Of a DNA stretch of 24,846 bases, positions 12,879-19,900 are shown piece after piece. Source of the stretch: a virus; IMG/VR virus record IMGVR_UViG_3300022751_000098, positions 1 through 24,846 of that record; one strand, given 5' to 3'. The position numbers and the translations under genes were made by a program. The notes beneath the pieces are model-generated. The model ran no database searches, was not told the origin of the DNA, and was given only the letters and a program-made list of their open reading frames with translations. The stretch's first letter is position 1. Each line of letters begins with the position of its first letter.

Positions 12879-12972
12879 AAAGAGGTTTGTTTTTGGGGGT
12901 GTTTGTTTGAGGTGGAGTTGAGTGAATAAGAGGTGTGTGTTTTTCCGTAGCACATTTACTACAACATACGGT
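12843..12972 (-). ncRNA. Candidate small RNA with own promoter and terminator
   Basis: A leftward promoter at 12979-13008 predicts a start near 12972, and a leftward terminator at 12843-12878 would end the RNA after about 130 bases. The body has no convincing gene. A 51-codon frame from 12955 lacks a ribosome site and runs through the terminator. The RNA between 12944 and 12879 contains no G and is rich in C and A, so it should be single-stranded. It carries three ACCUC motifs (complements of 12882-12886, 12909-12913 and 12930-12934), like the anti-Shine-Dalgarno of 16S rRNA, so it could pair with ribosome sites of mRNAs. Terminators on both flanks insulate it. Confidence 0.55.
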
Positions 12973-12978
12973 ACTCTC

Positions 12979-13008
12979 TATATACCACAGTCGTGTACCA
13001 TTTGTCAA
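12979..13008 (-). promoter_or_regulatory. Leftward promoter inside the convergent gap
   Basis: On the minus strand, a perfect TTGACA (13008-13003), an 18-bp spacer ending in TGG, and TATATA (12984-12979) form a -35 plus extended -10 promoter. It lies between two leftward terminators and points to no protein gene. The T-run of the upstream terminator overlaps its -35 box. Confidence 0.65.
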
Positions 13009-13037
13009 ACAAAAGACCCCTCACGAATGAAGGGTCT
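13003..13037 (-). terminator. Leftward terminator of the late arm
   Basis: On the minus strand, AGACCC (13037-13032, then a loop) pairs with GGGTCT (13019-13014), and TTTTGTTTG follows. It lies about 110 bases past the DUF1064 gene's stop and should end the late transcripts. On the plus strand no T-run follows, so it is one-way. Confidence 0.8.
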
Positions 13038-13044
13038 GTAATGC

Positions 13045-13104
13045 GATAGCTAAATACTATCTACCACTAGTGGTCTCTCAAGATGTGCAACAACGAAACT
13101 TGAG
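13045..13104. repeat. Cluster of three inverted repeats
   Basis: Within 60 bases lie GATAG-N7-CTATC (13045-13061), the perfect 12-bp palindrome ACCACTAGTGGT (13063-13074) and CTCAAG-N16-CTTGAG (13077-13104). They fall in the 3' tail of the late transcript, before its terminator. They may form RNA hairpins that protect the mRNA end, or bind proteins on DNA. No promoter or gene is seen in 13038-13146. Confidence 0.5.
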
Positions 13105-13146
13105 CAGTGCTTATGATAACACATTACCTAGTTGTTTGTCAATACC

Positions 13147-13527
13147 CTAGCGCCAAGTTGAGCGTTGCTTTACCACCGTATACGTATGGTCGAGATGGTC
13201 AGGCAACCACAGTAGTTCAAGGAACTTACGTCGCATCTTGTAGTCTGCTGTCTCTACCCCCTTTGCTTCGTATAATTCAAAGCTTCCATCTAGGTGGTGA
13301 ATACGAAAGTCTACCTTATGGCTTACCTTGAAGGCTGGTGTACCATCTGCTCGGTGCGCCCACGCTTCTATCTTGAACTGTGAATCATAGTCGAGTATTT
13401 CACCAGCTTGCTTACGAGCGAATAACTCGTCTGCTACGCTTGCTTCAAACTTACTATCACGACGCATACCGTCGAGTGCAACAGTTCGCTTTGCACCGTA
13501 CTTGTTACCGTATACCTGCTTATACAT
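13147..13527 (-). CDS. DUF1064-type phage nuclease, 126 aa
   Basis: The layout matches DUF1064, a PD-(D/E)XK-like phage endonuclease family: YGAKRTVALDGMRRDSKFEASVADEL (E28 as helix Glu), a DYDSQ strand, KVDFRI with D73, and ELYEAKG with E87-x-K89, followed by a KMRRKFLEL helix. Such enzymes may resolve branched DNA or process DNA for packaging. I chose the ATG at 13527. A GTG at 13539 is an alternative that overlaps the upstream gene, and neither has a clear ribosome site. It is the last gene of the late arm, an unusual place for a DNA enzyme, perhaps tied to packaging. Confidence 0.82.
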   Translation of the reverse strand: MYKQVYGNKYGAKRTVALDGMRRDSKFEASVADELFARKQAGEILDYDSQFKIEAWAHRADGTPAFKVSHKVDFRIHHLDGSFELYEAKGVETADYKMRRKFLELLWLPDHLDHTYTVVKQRSTWR

Positions 13528-13529
13528 AA

Positions 13530-13685
13530 CTACTGACACCCGTCACACATGAGTGCATCGGCTGGGTCGATGGGTGCAGAGCCACTAACCTGGGCTACTG
13601 CTTGAGAGTTAGCGAGTGCAAGGTCGATAGCTGCGAGCTTTTCTTCCAATGTCATCTCGTCGTTGATAATCGTACTAGCGTTCAT
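13530..13685 (-). CDS. Small hypothetical protein, 51 aa
   Basis: The ATG (13685-13683) has GGAG about 7 bases upstream and overlaps the stop of the preceding gene (ATGA). A helical front (NDEMTLEEKLAAIDLALANSQAVAQ) leads to PIDPADALMCDGCQ, ending with a C-x2-C pair that could bind metal or form a disulfide. The coupling on both sides makes a real gene likely. Function unknown. Confidence 0.7.
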   Translation of the reverse strand: MNASTIINDEMTLEEKLAAIDLALANSQAVAQVSGSAPIDPADALMCDGCQ

Positions 13686-13846
13686 AGTTCCACTCCATAG
13701 CCAAGTAGTACATCGTCAACTAAGGCGATTTCACCTATGGCTCTCGTTACTTTTAATTGTAGTTGCTCTCTGAGTAAGAGAAGAGCTGCTGGGTCTTGCT
13801 CTTCCAGCACACTCCTTCGAGAGAATAGTTCTCCCTCTCCTTCCAC
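13682..13846 (-). CDS. Small hypothetical protein, 54 aa
   Basis: The frame opens at a GTG overlapping the holin's TAG (TAGTG) and ends in TGA overlapping the next ATG. The product has an acidic front (VEGEGEL), then a leucine-rich helix (ALLLLREQLQLKVTRAIGEIAL) and a DDVLLGYGVEL end. No ATG is present and the ribosome site is weak, so an internal start at a second GTG (after AAGGAGT) is possible. It is cytoplasmic by sequence and not a spanin. Function unknown. Confidence 0.55.
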   Translation of the reverse strand: MEGEGELFSRRSVLEEQDPAALLLLREQLQLKVTRAIGEIALVDDVLLGYGVEL

Positions 13847-14094
13847 TACTTTTTCTTGACTTTCGTGTCAACGACTAGTGATGCGCTATCACTGCTACCT
13901 GTACCACCTGAGGCGATAGAAGTAAGGAGTGACACCACTGCTGCTAGTCCGGCAACTGATAGGAGTTGAACGTAGTCAACTGTCAGGAGACCAACAGCAC
14001 TGGCTGTGAGGATAGCTACAGCAGCTTGAGCGAAGGTCTTGACCATTCGTTCGAGTGCGTCTATCCAAAAGATACTTTTTGTTAGAAATGACAT
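13846..14094 (-). CDS. Phage r1t-type holin, 82 aa
   Basis: FWIDALERMVKTFAQAAVAIL, then VDYVQLLSVAGLAAVVSLLTSIAS, is the characteristic pattern of the Lactococcus phage r1t holin family. Two membrane helices (about 22-39 and 44-62) are followed by a Ser/Gly linker and a basic end (VDTKVKKK). The protein makes membrane lesions at a set time so the lysin can reach the wall. It is encoded 17 bases after the lysin, as expected. AAAGGA precedes its ATG. Confidence 0.92.
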   Translation of the reverse strand: MSFLTKSIFWIDALERMVKTFAQAAVAILTASAVGLLTVDYVQLLSVAGLAAVVSLLTSIASGGTGSSDSASLVVDTKVKKK

Positions 14095-14111
14095 GTTTGT
14101 TTTTCCTTTAC

Positions 14112-14777
14112 TTATGCTTTTGTAATAACCTGTCCGGGGTGAATGAGGTTAGGGTCAGCAATACCGTTGGCTGCTGCAACACGTGCAACGTCACCGTTAT
14201 CTCCCCATAGTCCTGCATCCGTAGCCCAACCTTGGTCAATAATAATCTGTCCAAGGGTATCACCTTCCTTAACTGTGTAAGTAGGGACACTTGGTTCTGG
14301 TGTTGGTTCAGGCTGTGGTTCTGGCTTTGGCTCTTCGTAGTCTTCAATGAGTTTTGCGCCGTCAAGCCAGTATGAGTAACCAGTGTACTCAGGTGACTGC
14401 TTGCCGAACCATGCAAGTAACTCAGGGATAGAGTTGTAAGGCTTGCGAGCACCAGCGTGTACTTCACTGTCGTGGATTTCAATGCGTCCGTTACCGTGGT
14501 TGTAAGCCCATGCAACGTGTCCTAGCTTGGTAAACTCTCCGCTGTTGAACTTCAGGAAGATAGGTACCCATACGCCCACAGGTGGGTCTTGAGCACGTAC
14601 ATTACCATTGCGTGATTCTACGTCGTACGCTGCCTGAGCAGATGGTTGACGATTCTGTGCGTTTGTACCGTCGTCACAATACTTCAGGCACCAGCCACGC
14701 CAGCTTCCGCCACTCGTCGGAGCGTCGTTTATTTTTGGCAAGTTAAGGTTAGGTGTTGTTACTTGTCGGATAGCCAT
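14112..14777 (-). CDS. Endolysin: CHAP-type peptidase/amidase with LysM, 221 aa
   Basis: The N-terminal domain (about 1-140) has the CHAP catalytic layout: Cys30 in GGSWRGWCLKYC, His87 in LGHVAWAY, and a polar residue in the following strand (RIEIHDSE). A Pro/Glu linker (about 146-167, KPEPQPEPTPEP) leads to a LysM domain (about 170-220, TYTVKEGDTLGQIIIDQGW...NLIHPGQVITK) that binds N-acetylglucosamine in the wall. There is no signal peptide, so it depends on the holin. It is the second gene of a three-gene lysis operon with its own promoter. Its ATG overlaps the stop of a 27-codon leader gene. Confidence 0.92.
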   Translation of the reverse strand: MAIRQVTTPNLNLPKINDAPTSGGSWRGWCLKYCDDGTNAQNRQPSAQAAYDVESRNGNVRAQDPPVGVWVPIFLKFNSGEFTKLGHVAWAYNHGNGRIEIHDSEVHAGARKPYNSIPELLAWFGKQSPEYTGYSYWLDGAKLIEDYEEPKPEPQPEPTPEPSVPTYTVKEGDTLGQIIIDQGWATDAGLWGDNGDVARVAAANGIADPNLIHPGQVITKA

Positions 14778-14860
14778 TATGACTTCTCCTCTGTAGGTGC
14801 AACAGTTTGGTCTGGCGCAACGTAGATGTCGTCAGCTGTTGGGTATGTTTCTTGAGTCAT
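14777..14860 (-). CDS. Very small gene ahead of the lysin, 27 aa
   Basis: An ATG (14860-14858) with a strong GGAGGG site 6-7 bases upstream opens a 27-codon frame (MTQETYPTADDIYVAPDQTVAPTEEKS) whose TAA overlaps the lysin ATG. The ribosome site is among the best in the window. It may act by translational coupling to raise lysin synthesis, or encode a real peptide (acidic, no membrane helix). Confidence 0.55.
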   Translation of the reverse strand: MTQETYPTADDIYVAPDQTVAPTEEKS

Positions 14861-14887
14861 AGATTCCCTCCATTTGTTTATAGCTTC

Positions 14888-14916
14888 ATTATAGTACCGA
14901 TAGCAGGATAATCCAA
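14888..14916 (-). promoter_or_regulatory. Lysis operon promoter
   Basis: On the minus strand, TTGGAT (14916-14911), a 17-bp spacer and a perfect TATAAT (14893-14888) lie 28 bases before the 27-aa gene. It begins immediately after the stop of the XhlA-like gene and should drive the lysin and holin genes independently of the tail genes. Confidence 0.75.
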
Positions 14917-14919
14917 CTG

Positions 14920-15180
14920 TTAGTGAGTGATGGCGTACTGGATAAGGAAAAACAGTAACGCCCCCACACCAGCACTACCAGTGTTGAGTATCCAGTTCTT
15001 ACCGCGTGCCTTCTCAAGTACACTCACACGTTTGTCTATGTCGAGGACATCTTGCTTAGTAGCAAACCCACTTGGCATATCTTTTACAAGAGCAGTCAAG
15101 TCTGCAATGTCTTGACGCATGTAACCAATGTGGATTCCGACTTCTTTGATGGTTGTTGGGGCTTCAACGTGCTCGTTCAT
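14920..15180 (-). CDS. XhlA-like coiled-coil membrane protein, 86 aa
   Basis: A soluble N-terminal part with a likely coiled coil (about 18-57, MRQDIADLTALV and KQDVLDIDKRVSVLEKARGK) is followed by one membrane helix (about 64-84, AGVGALLFFLIQYAI) at the very end. This is the plan of haemolysin XhlA-like proteins that assist holins in Gram-positive phages. Its GGGGG ribosome site lies close before the ATG. It sits between the fibre and lysis genes, which supports a lysis role. A second-holin or spanin-like role cannot be excluded. Confidence 0.65.
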   Translation of the reverse strand: MNEHVEAPTTIKEVGIHIGYMRQDIADLTALVKDMPSGFATKQDVLDIDKRVSVLEKARGKNWILNTGSAGVGALLFFLIQYAITH

Positions 15181-15189
15181 AGCTACCCC

Positions 15190-16863
15190 CTATAAGTACT
15201 CGCACTCTGCGTAAACAATTGAAGGTGCTACATCACCACGAACGGTTACGTTACTTACCCCTGCACCATCGCGGAGCATGATAAGGAAGTAAAACTTAGG
15301 TGCCGTGTTTGATTGGAACACCGAGTCTGCTCTTGTTACTTGCGTAGTGATTTCCGTGAGCTTATCAGTGTACAAGTACCCTTGTGTCAAAGCGTTGAGC
15401 TTTGATGCAAAGTCTTCTGATAAGACAACATACAATCCACCGAGCACAGGCGTAGCGTTAGTTGTAATGCGAATCGTAGTGTCGAACCCAACACGCCATT
15501 GTCCGTATGGTAGTGCAATGTGTTGACCACCGATGTTAGTGAATACGGTAGCACCGTTAGCTGGCTGAGTAAACGTATATAGTTCCAATCGCCAGTTCTG
15601 ACGGTAGGCTGGGAAGCCTTGTGGTGAGTGAGCATTTGAGTACGAAGAAGCTGCAAGTGTATCACTTGGAATACTATTACGTAGCCCCGTAAAGACACGC
15701 ACGAGCGTATGAGGAGCTGAGTAAGTAACTTGTGTAACGATGCCGTACTCAGTTGCTTTGAACATGTGACCAAACGAGTTATTGATTGGTGCTGCTGCAA
15801 CTGTCGTAAGATGGTTCACGTTTACAGTCGAATCGTTAAAGTTAGTATCTAGCTTCCAGTAACCAGCAAGGTTCGTCTCGCTACCAATCAACTGCTTTGC
15901 GTAGTTGTCTTTGATTTGCTGTGCAGTACGCACTATGTTCCACAAACGGACTTCGTTAATTTGTCCTTTAAGGAAATGTGAGGCGGTACCACCCGTGCCA
16001 CGGTACCCGACGGCGATGTTGCCTACCTGTGCGAAACTGGTAGCTGCTGAGTTAGTGTAGGTTGAAGTGACTTCGCTACCATCAAAGTAAACCTTACCAG
16101 TTGTACCAGCCATACTAATTGATGCAGCAACATGTACCCATCGTCCAATAGGGATGCTTTGGTTTGATACTACTTGGTCGTTTATACCAGCTGACGAACC
16201 AACAAGCCTAACCTGTCCAGTAGATGTGAGGTCAAAGAGGATACCGTTTGAACCATCCCAACGAGACCACATACACATAGCCGAATTAGTAAACCCATCG
16301 AAGTAGACGAGTGCTTCAAGTGTAATGTTATCGGTAAATGAGTAACCTGAGATGGTTGCTGTTCGCTGGGCATACTGAGTTGTACCGTTAAGAATGAGCG
16401 ATTGCGTCGGAGTTGTTCCTGTTCGTGGCACACGAAGACGAGTACCTGGTTGCAATGCTCCTGAGTAATCAATGTTCGAGAATTGAAGAATGGTATCCTT
16501 CTGTCCGTTCTGTGCACTTACAATCGGTACCTGTGTGAGTGGTCGCCAATCGTTCGTGTTAGCAGTAATTGTATTGAAAGCGTCGTATAGGTCTTTAAAG
16601 TCACGAGCTGTTGGGTTCATTTCAACTGATGTACCTGCTGCGTGAGCGACACCTGATGTGTCCTGCTGCCCACGAAGGACGTTCTGTAGGATATTACCAA
16701 TGATACCGTTAAAGAAGATAATCTCTCGGTTAGTTGCGTTTCGCCCCTCTAGTACTAGCCAGCCTGTAGTGATAGTATCGGGTATACGTTTGACCTGAAG
16801 GGTCGTGTCGCTTGCAGAGGCTTGCACCTCCAATGTGGTTGCGTAGAAGTTTTCGTAAGCCAT
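15190..16863 (-). CDS. Tail fibre/receptor-binding protein with LamG-like domain, 557 aa
   Basis: The N-terminal 140 residues are a virion-attachment region (LEVQASASDTTLQVKRIPDT, GWLVLEGRNATNREIIFFNGI). A LamG/concanavalin-like beta-sandwich follows (about 150-345), recognisable from SLILNGTTQYAQR, TLEALVYFDG, GRWVHVAASI, KVYFDGSEV, GQINEVRLWNIVRT and LAGYWKLD. Such domains bind carbohydrate on the host surface. The last 200 residues are beta-rich and probably form the trimer tip. It follows the internal virion proteins as expected in podovirus tails and has a promoter of its own upstream. The specific receptor cannot be predicted. Confidence 0.85.
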   Translation of the reverse strand: MAYENFYATTLEVQASASDTTLQVKRIPDTITTGWLVLEGRNATNREIIFFNGIIGNILQNVLRGQQDTSGVAHAAGTSVEMNPTARDFKDLYDAFNTITANTNDWRPLTQVPIVSAQNGQKDTILQFSNIDYSGALQPGTRLRVPRTGTTPTQSLILNGTTQYAQRTATISGYSFTDNITLEALVYFDGFTNSAMCMWSRWDGSNGILFDLTSTGQVRLVGSSAGINDQVVSNQSIPIGRWVHVAASISMAGTTGKVYFDGSEVTSTYTNSAATSFAQVGNIAVGYRGTGGTASHFLKGQINEVRLWNIVRTAQQIKDNYAKQLIGSETNLAGYWKLDTNFNDSTVNVNHLTTVAAAPINNSFGHMFKATEYGIVTQVTYSAPHTLVRVFTGLRNSIPSDTLAASSYSNAHSPQGFPAYRQNWRLELYTFTQPANGATVFTNIGGQHIALPYGQWRVGFDTTIRITTNATPVLGGLYVVLSEDFASKLNALTQGYLYTDKLTEITTQVTRADSVFQSNTAPKFYFLIMLRDGAGVSNVTVRGDVAPSIVYAECEYL

Positions 16864-16893
16864 GTTTATTTTATTCCTTGTACTTTTTTACTC

Positions 16894-16923
16894 ATTATAG
16901 CACGGGTGCTACTACACATCACC
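16894..16923 (-). promoter_or_regulatory. Late promoter before the tail fibre gene
   Basis: On the minus strand, GGTGAT (16923-16918), 18 bases, then GTGC-TATAAT (TATAAT at 16899-16894). The TGC makes an extended -10. The same elements with the same spacing occur at 22993-23022. AGCAC-CC-GTGCT, an inverted repeat, abuts the -10 and may bind a regulator. Confidence 0.7.
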
Positions 16924-19900
16924 CCTAGATTGTCCACCAATTGGGACATCTACACGACCTCCTCGTTGTGAGCCGAAGAGTCGTTTGAGTGATGCACTAA
17001 GTTGGCTATCAATCGCTTCGTATGGCTTATCTGTGACAAGTGTCGCACGACCTGGGTCGTTACCCAAGTTAAGGATTTCTCCGAGGATTCCGTAAGTTGA
17101 ACCACCACCCCCACCGCCAGATGTTTGCTCCTCATCTGCAATCGGCTTGAATCCAAGGGCTGCACGCTCTGCGTTGGTGAAGTCTTCGCTTTTCTGCCAG
17201 TAATCGAGAACATCAGGGTTTGCACGAAGGAATCGTGACCTGTCACCCGTACCCTTGGCTAGTGTGTAGTAGTAATCCAATTTAGCCTGCAACTCTGGGG
17301 TAGCTTTCTCTTTTGTATCACCACTAAAAGTACGAATGGTGTCTTCGCTAGAAGTTCCGTCCCCAAGACTGTTAAAGAAGTCGTTCTCCTTCTGTCGGAA
17401 CTCTTCGTACCACGGTTCGTCAAGTCCTAGTGCGGTAAATGCCGTCTCACTGTTAGCATCCTTGTTCTGTCCAGCAGAGTTGTAGATTTTTCCCTGTCGG
17501 TAGGTAAGAATTGCGTTACGTTGCTCTGGTGTGAGGGCGTTACGGTCGAATAGTGGGTTTACTGCCTCTCCACGGGCGATTGCAGAGTCAGATAGCGCCA
17601 ATTCTGCGTTTAGTACCTCTTCGTTGCTGAGTAATGCGAGGGCTTTGAAGGCTGAGTCCAACATTCCGGTGTTTGCCTGTCCCTCTGGTACTTCCATACC
17701 GAGTTCTTTGGCTAGTTGAGCGCCAGTTGTACGCTTTTGGTGAAGTGACTCGAAGATACGACGCTGTTTCAGGTCGCCAATGCTCTTTGCTGTCTCTTTC
17801 ATCTCTTTAAAGTAGGTAGCACCGGGCTTATCAAACTTACCACCAGTGAATTGGTTGGTTAGTCCCTTGAAAAGTGACTCAACAGGGTCTCCGGTGCGTG
17901 CTACGGTACCTGCAAACCCTAATTCACGAAGGATTGCGTCTGTTCGTACAGGGTCTACACCAAGCATCTCACCCAATCGTACTGCAATAGGTGATGTGTT
18001 CTCTGTAGCACCCTGATTATCAGGGTCAAGTAGCTCTCCTTGAGCATTTGGGTTGACTCCGATAGCTGCAAGACCACTACGGGCACCGAAGAAGGTAGGG
18101 AACCAACCACCAAGTGCGTCATTGTTTGCGCTCTGTGGGTCATAGACAGCTTGTCGAGCAATATCACCTGTCGCTGTACGGGCAATTGTCTCTAGTGCTT
18201 TAGCTGGGTCGATACCATCACCGTTAGTGACTGAGTACATCTCGTCTTGGATGCCACGCCAGAGGGCACGGAAGTCTGGTGGAATAGGAACTTTGACTAC
18301 ACCGTGTGCTTCACCTGTCTCTTTGTCAATATATGCACCCGGCAAGAAGAAGTTGATACTATTTTCAATTTGATACTGGCGGTCTTCTGACAGTGAGCGT
18401 TCGTAGTATTCACGTGCTACCCCATCGTCATTGAATGTGTTGTATGCGATGATACCAAGCCCTGTGAGCACGGTTGCATCCTTGATAGCTGTCTGTACCG
18501 GATTGTACTTGTAAGCCGTTCCTAGGGCACGTACACCAGCAATGGTAGGGTTTAGCCAAGCAGAGATACCTTCGAGGTATCGCACGTTATCGTTCACACG
18601 GTTCATATCTCCAAGAATATCGTTAGCTGCTCGCACTCCTGCACGCATAGCCTGCTGTTCTGGCATACCGTTGCGCACATTACGGGCAAACTCAGCTGCT
18701 GCAACTGCCTCACGTTGTGCATTACCTACTGTTGCAAAGAAACGGTTAAGAACATTACCTACATCTTTAATGGTATGGTCTGGTCGGCGGTTGAAGAATT
18801 GGAATACGTTCTGTCGAGCTGCATAGTCTCGTGCTGTCTGTTTAGCGAAGTCTCGTGTCTGCATGAGAGTCTCAAGTGATAGCCCTTCTTTAAGAGCTTC
18901 TTGTCGGAACTTGTTCTTCGATTGGTTTACCGCTGATGCCATTGAAATAGCAAACTGCTTCCAGCCTTGTGATTCAAAGATGTTACGAATGTCACCGTTA
19001 CGAATCATAAGGGCTGGGTTCTTTACGAAGTCGTTTACTAGTCGGAAGACAGGGTTCAGTGCTGTGTATGTTGTCTTGATAGCGTTGTTGATGAAGTTCA
19101 CACTCTTAGCGAAGACGTTAGTAGCAGGCTCACTCTGTTTCTTCAGTGATTCAAGCTGGCGCATAAGAGTAGGGGACACTTCCATCTTAGTAGTGAAGCC
19201 GTTCTCCTGTAGTGAAATGTAGTTGCGACCAAGTTCTACTCGTTGTCGGTTCTCTACGGCACGTTGGTACTCTTCTGCTTTGTTGAGCTTCAAGTTACCG
19301 ATGTCTTCCTTCATAGCTGCGATAGCGCCTTGGAGCTGTCCTTCAATGCCTTCACGCTTCTCGATTGATTTGAGGATTGACTTACCTCGTACCTCTCCTG
19401 CATCTACGGCGATACGGAAGATGTCGGCAAGTTCCTCGTTACTCATACGGGCTGCTGCTGCGCTTGCTGCTGGGTTTGCTGCTTGGTCACGGAAGTAAGC
19501 ACGCATGATTTCAATACCCTGTCGGAGTCGTCCATCAATCTCTGCCTTGATAACCTTTTTGTCAGCCTTAGCCTTACGAGACTCTTTCAGTAGTGCTTTG
19601 ATTTCATCACCGATACGACCAGACTCACGGAGTGCGTCAGCACGTTCTGCGAGCATACGCCCATCTACGACAACACGGTTGGCTTCTTGCTTGCCGGGAA
19701 GATACAGCCCTTCACGACCACGACGGATGATTTCTGCTGCCATATTCTGTGAGGCGTTCTGTTTCTGAGAGTCACGAATATAATCCAGCATGTTGGCTGG
19801 GGTAGCTGAGATAGGAGTGTTAGCTCCCGGTTCCATTGATTGAACGATACGCTGTTTACCAAGACCAGATGCCATACCTCCCTTAATCTCAGGACGGATG

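Noticed and set aside
12803-12955. A 51-codon minus-strand frame through the small-RNA region
   Set aside because: No ribosome site, composition set by the G-free run, and it runs through both terminators.
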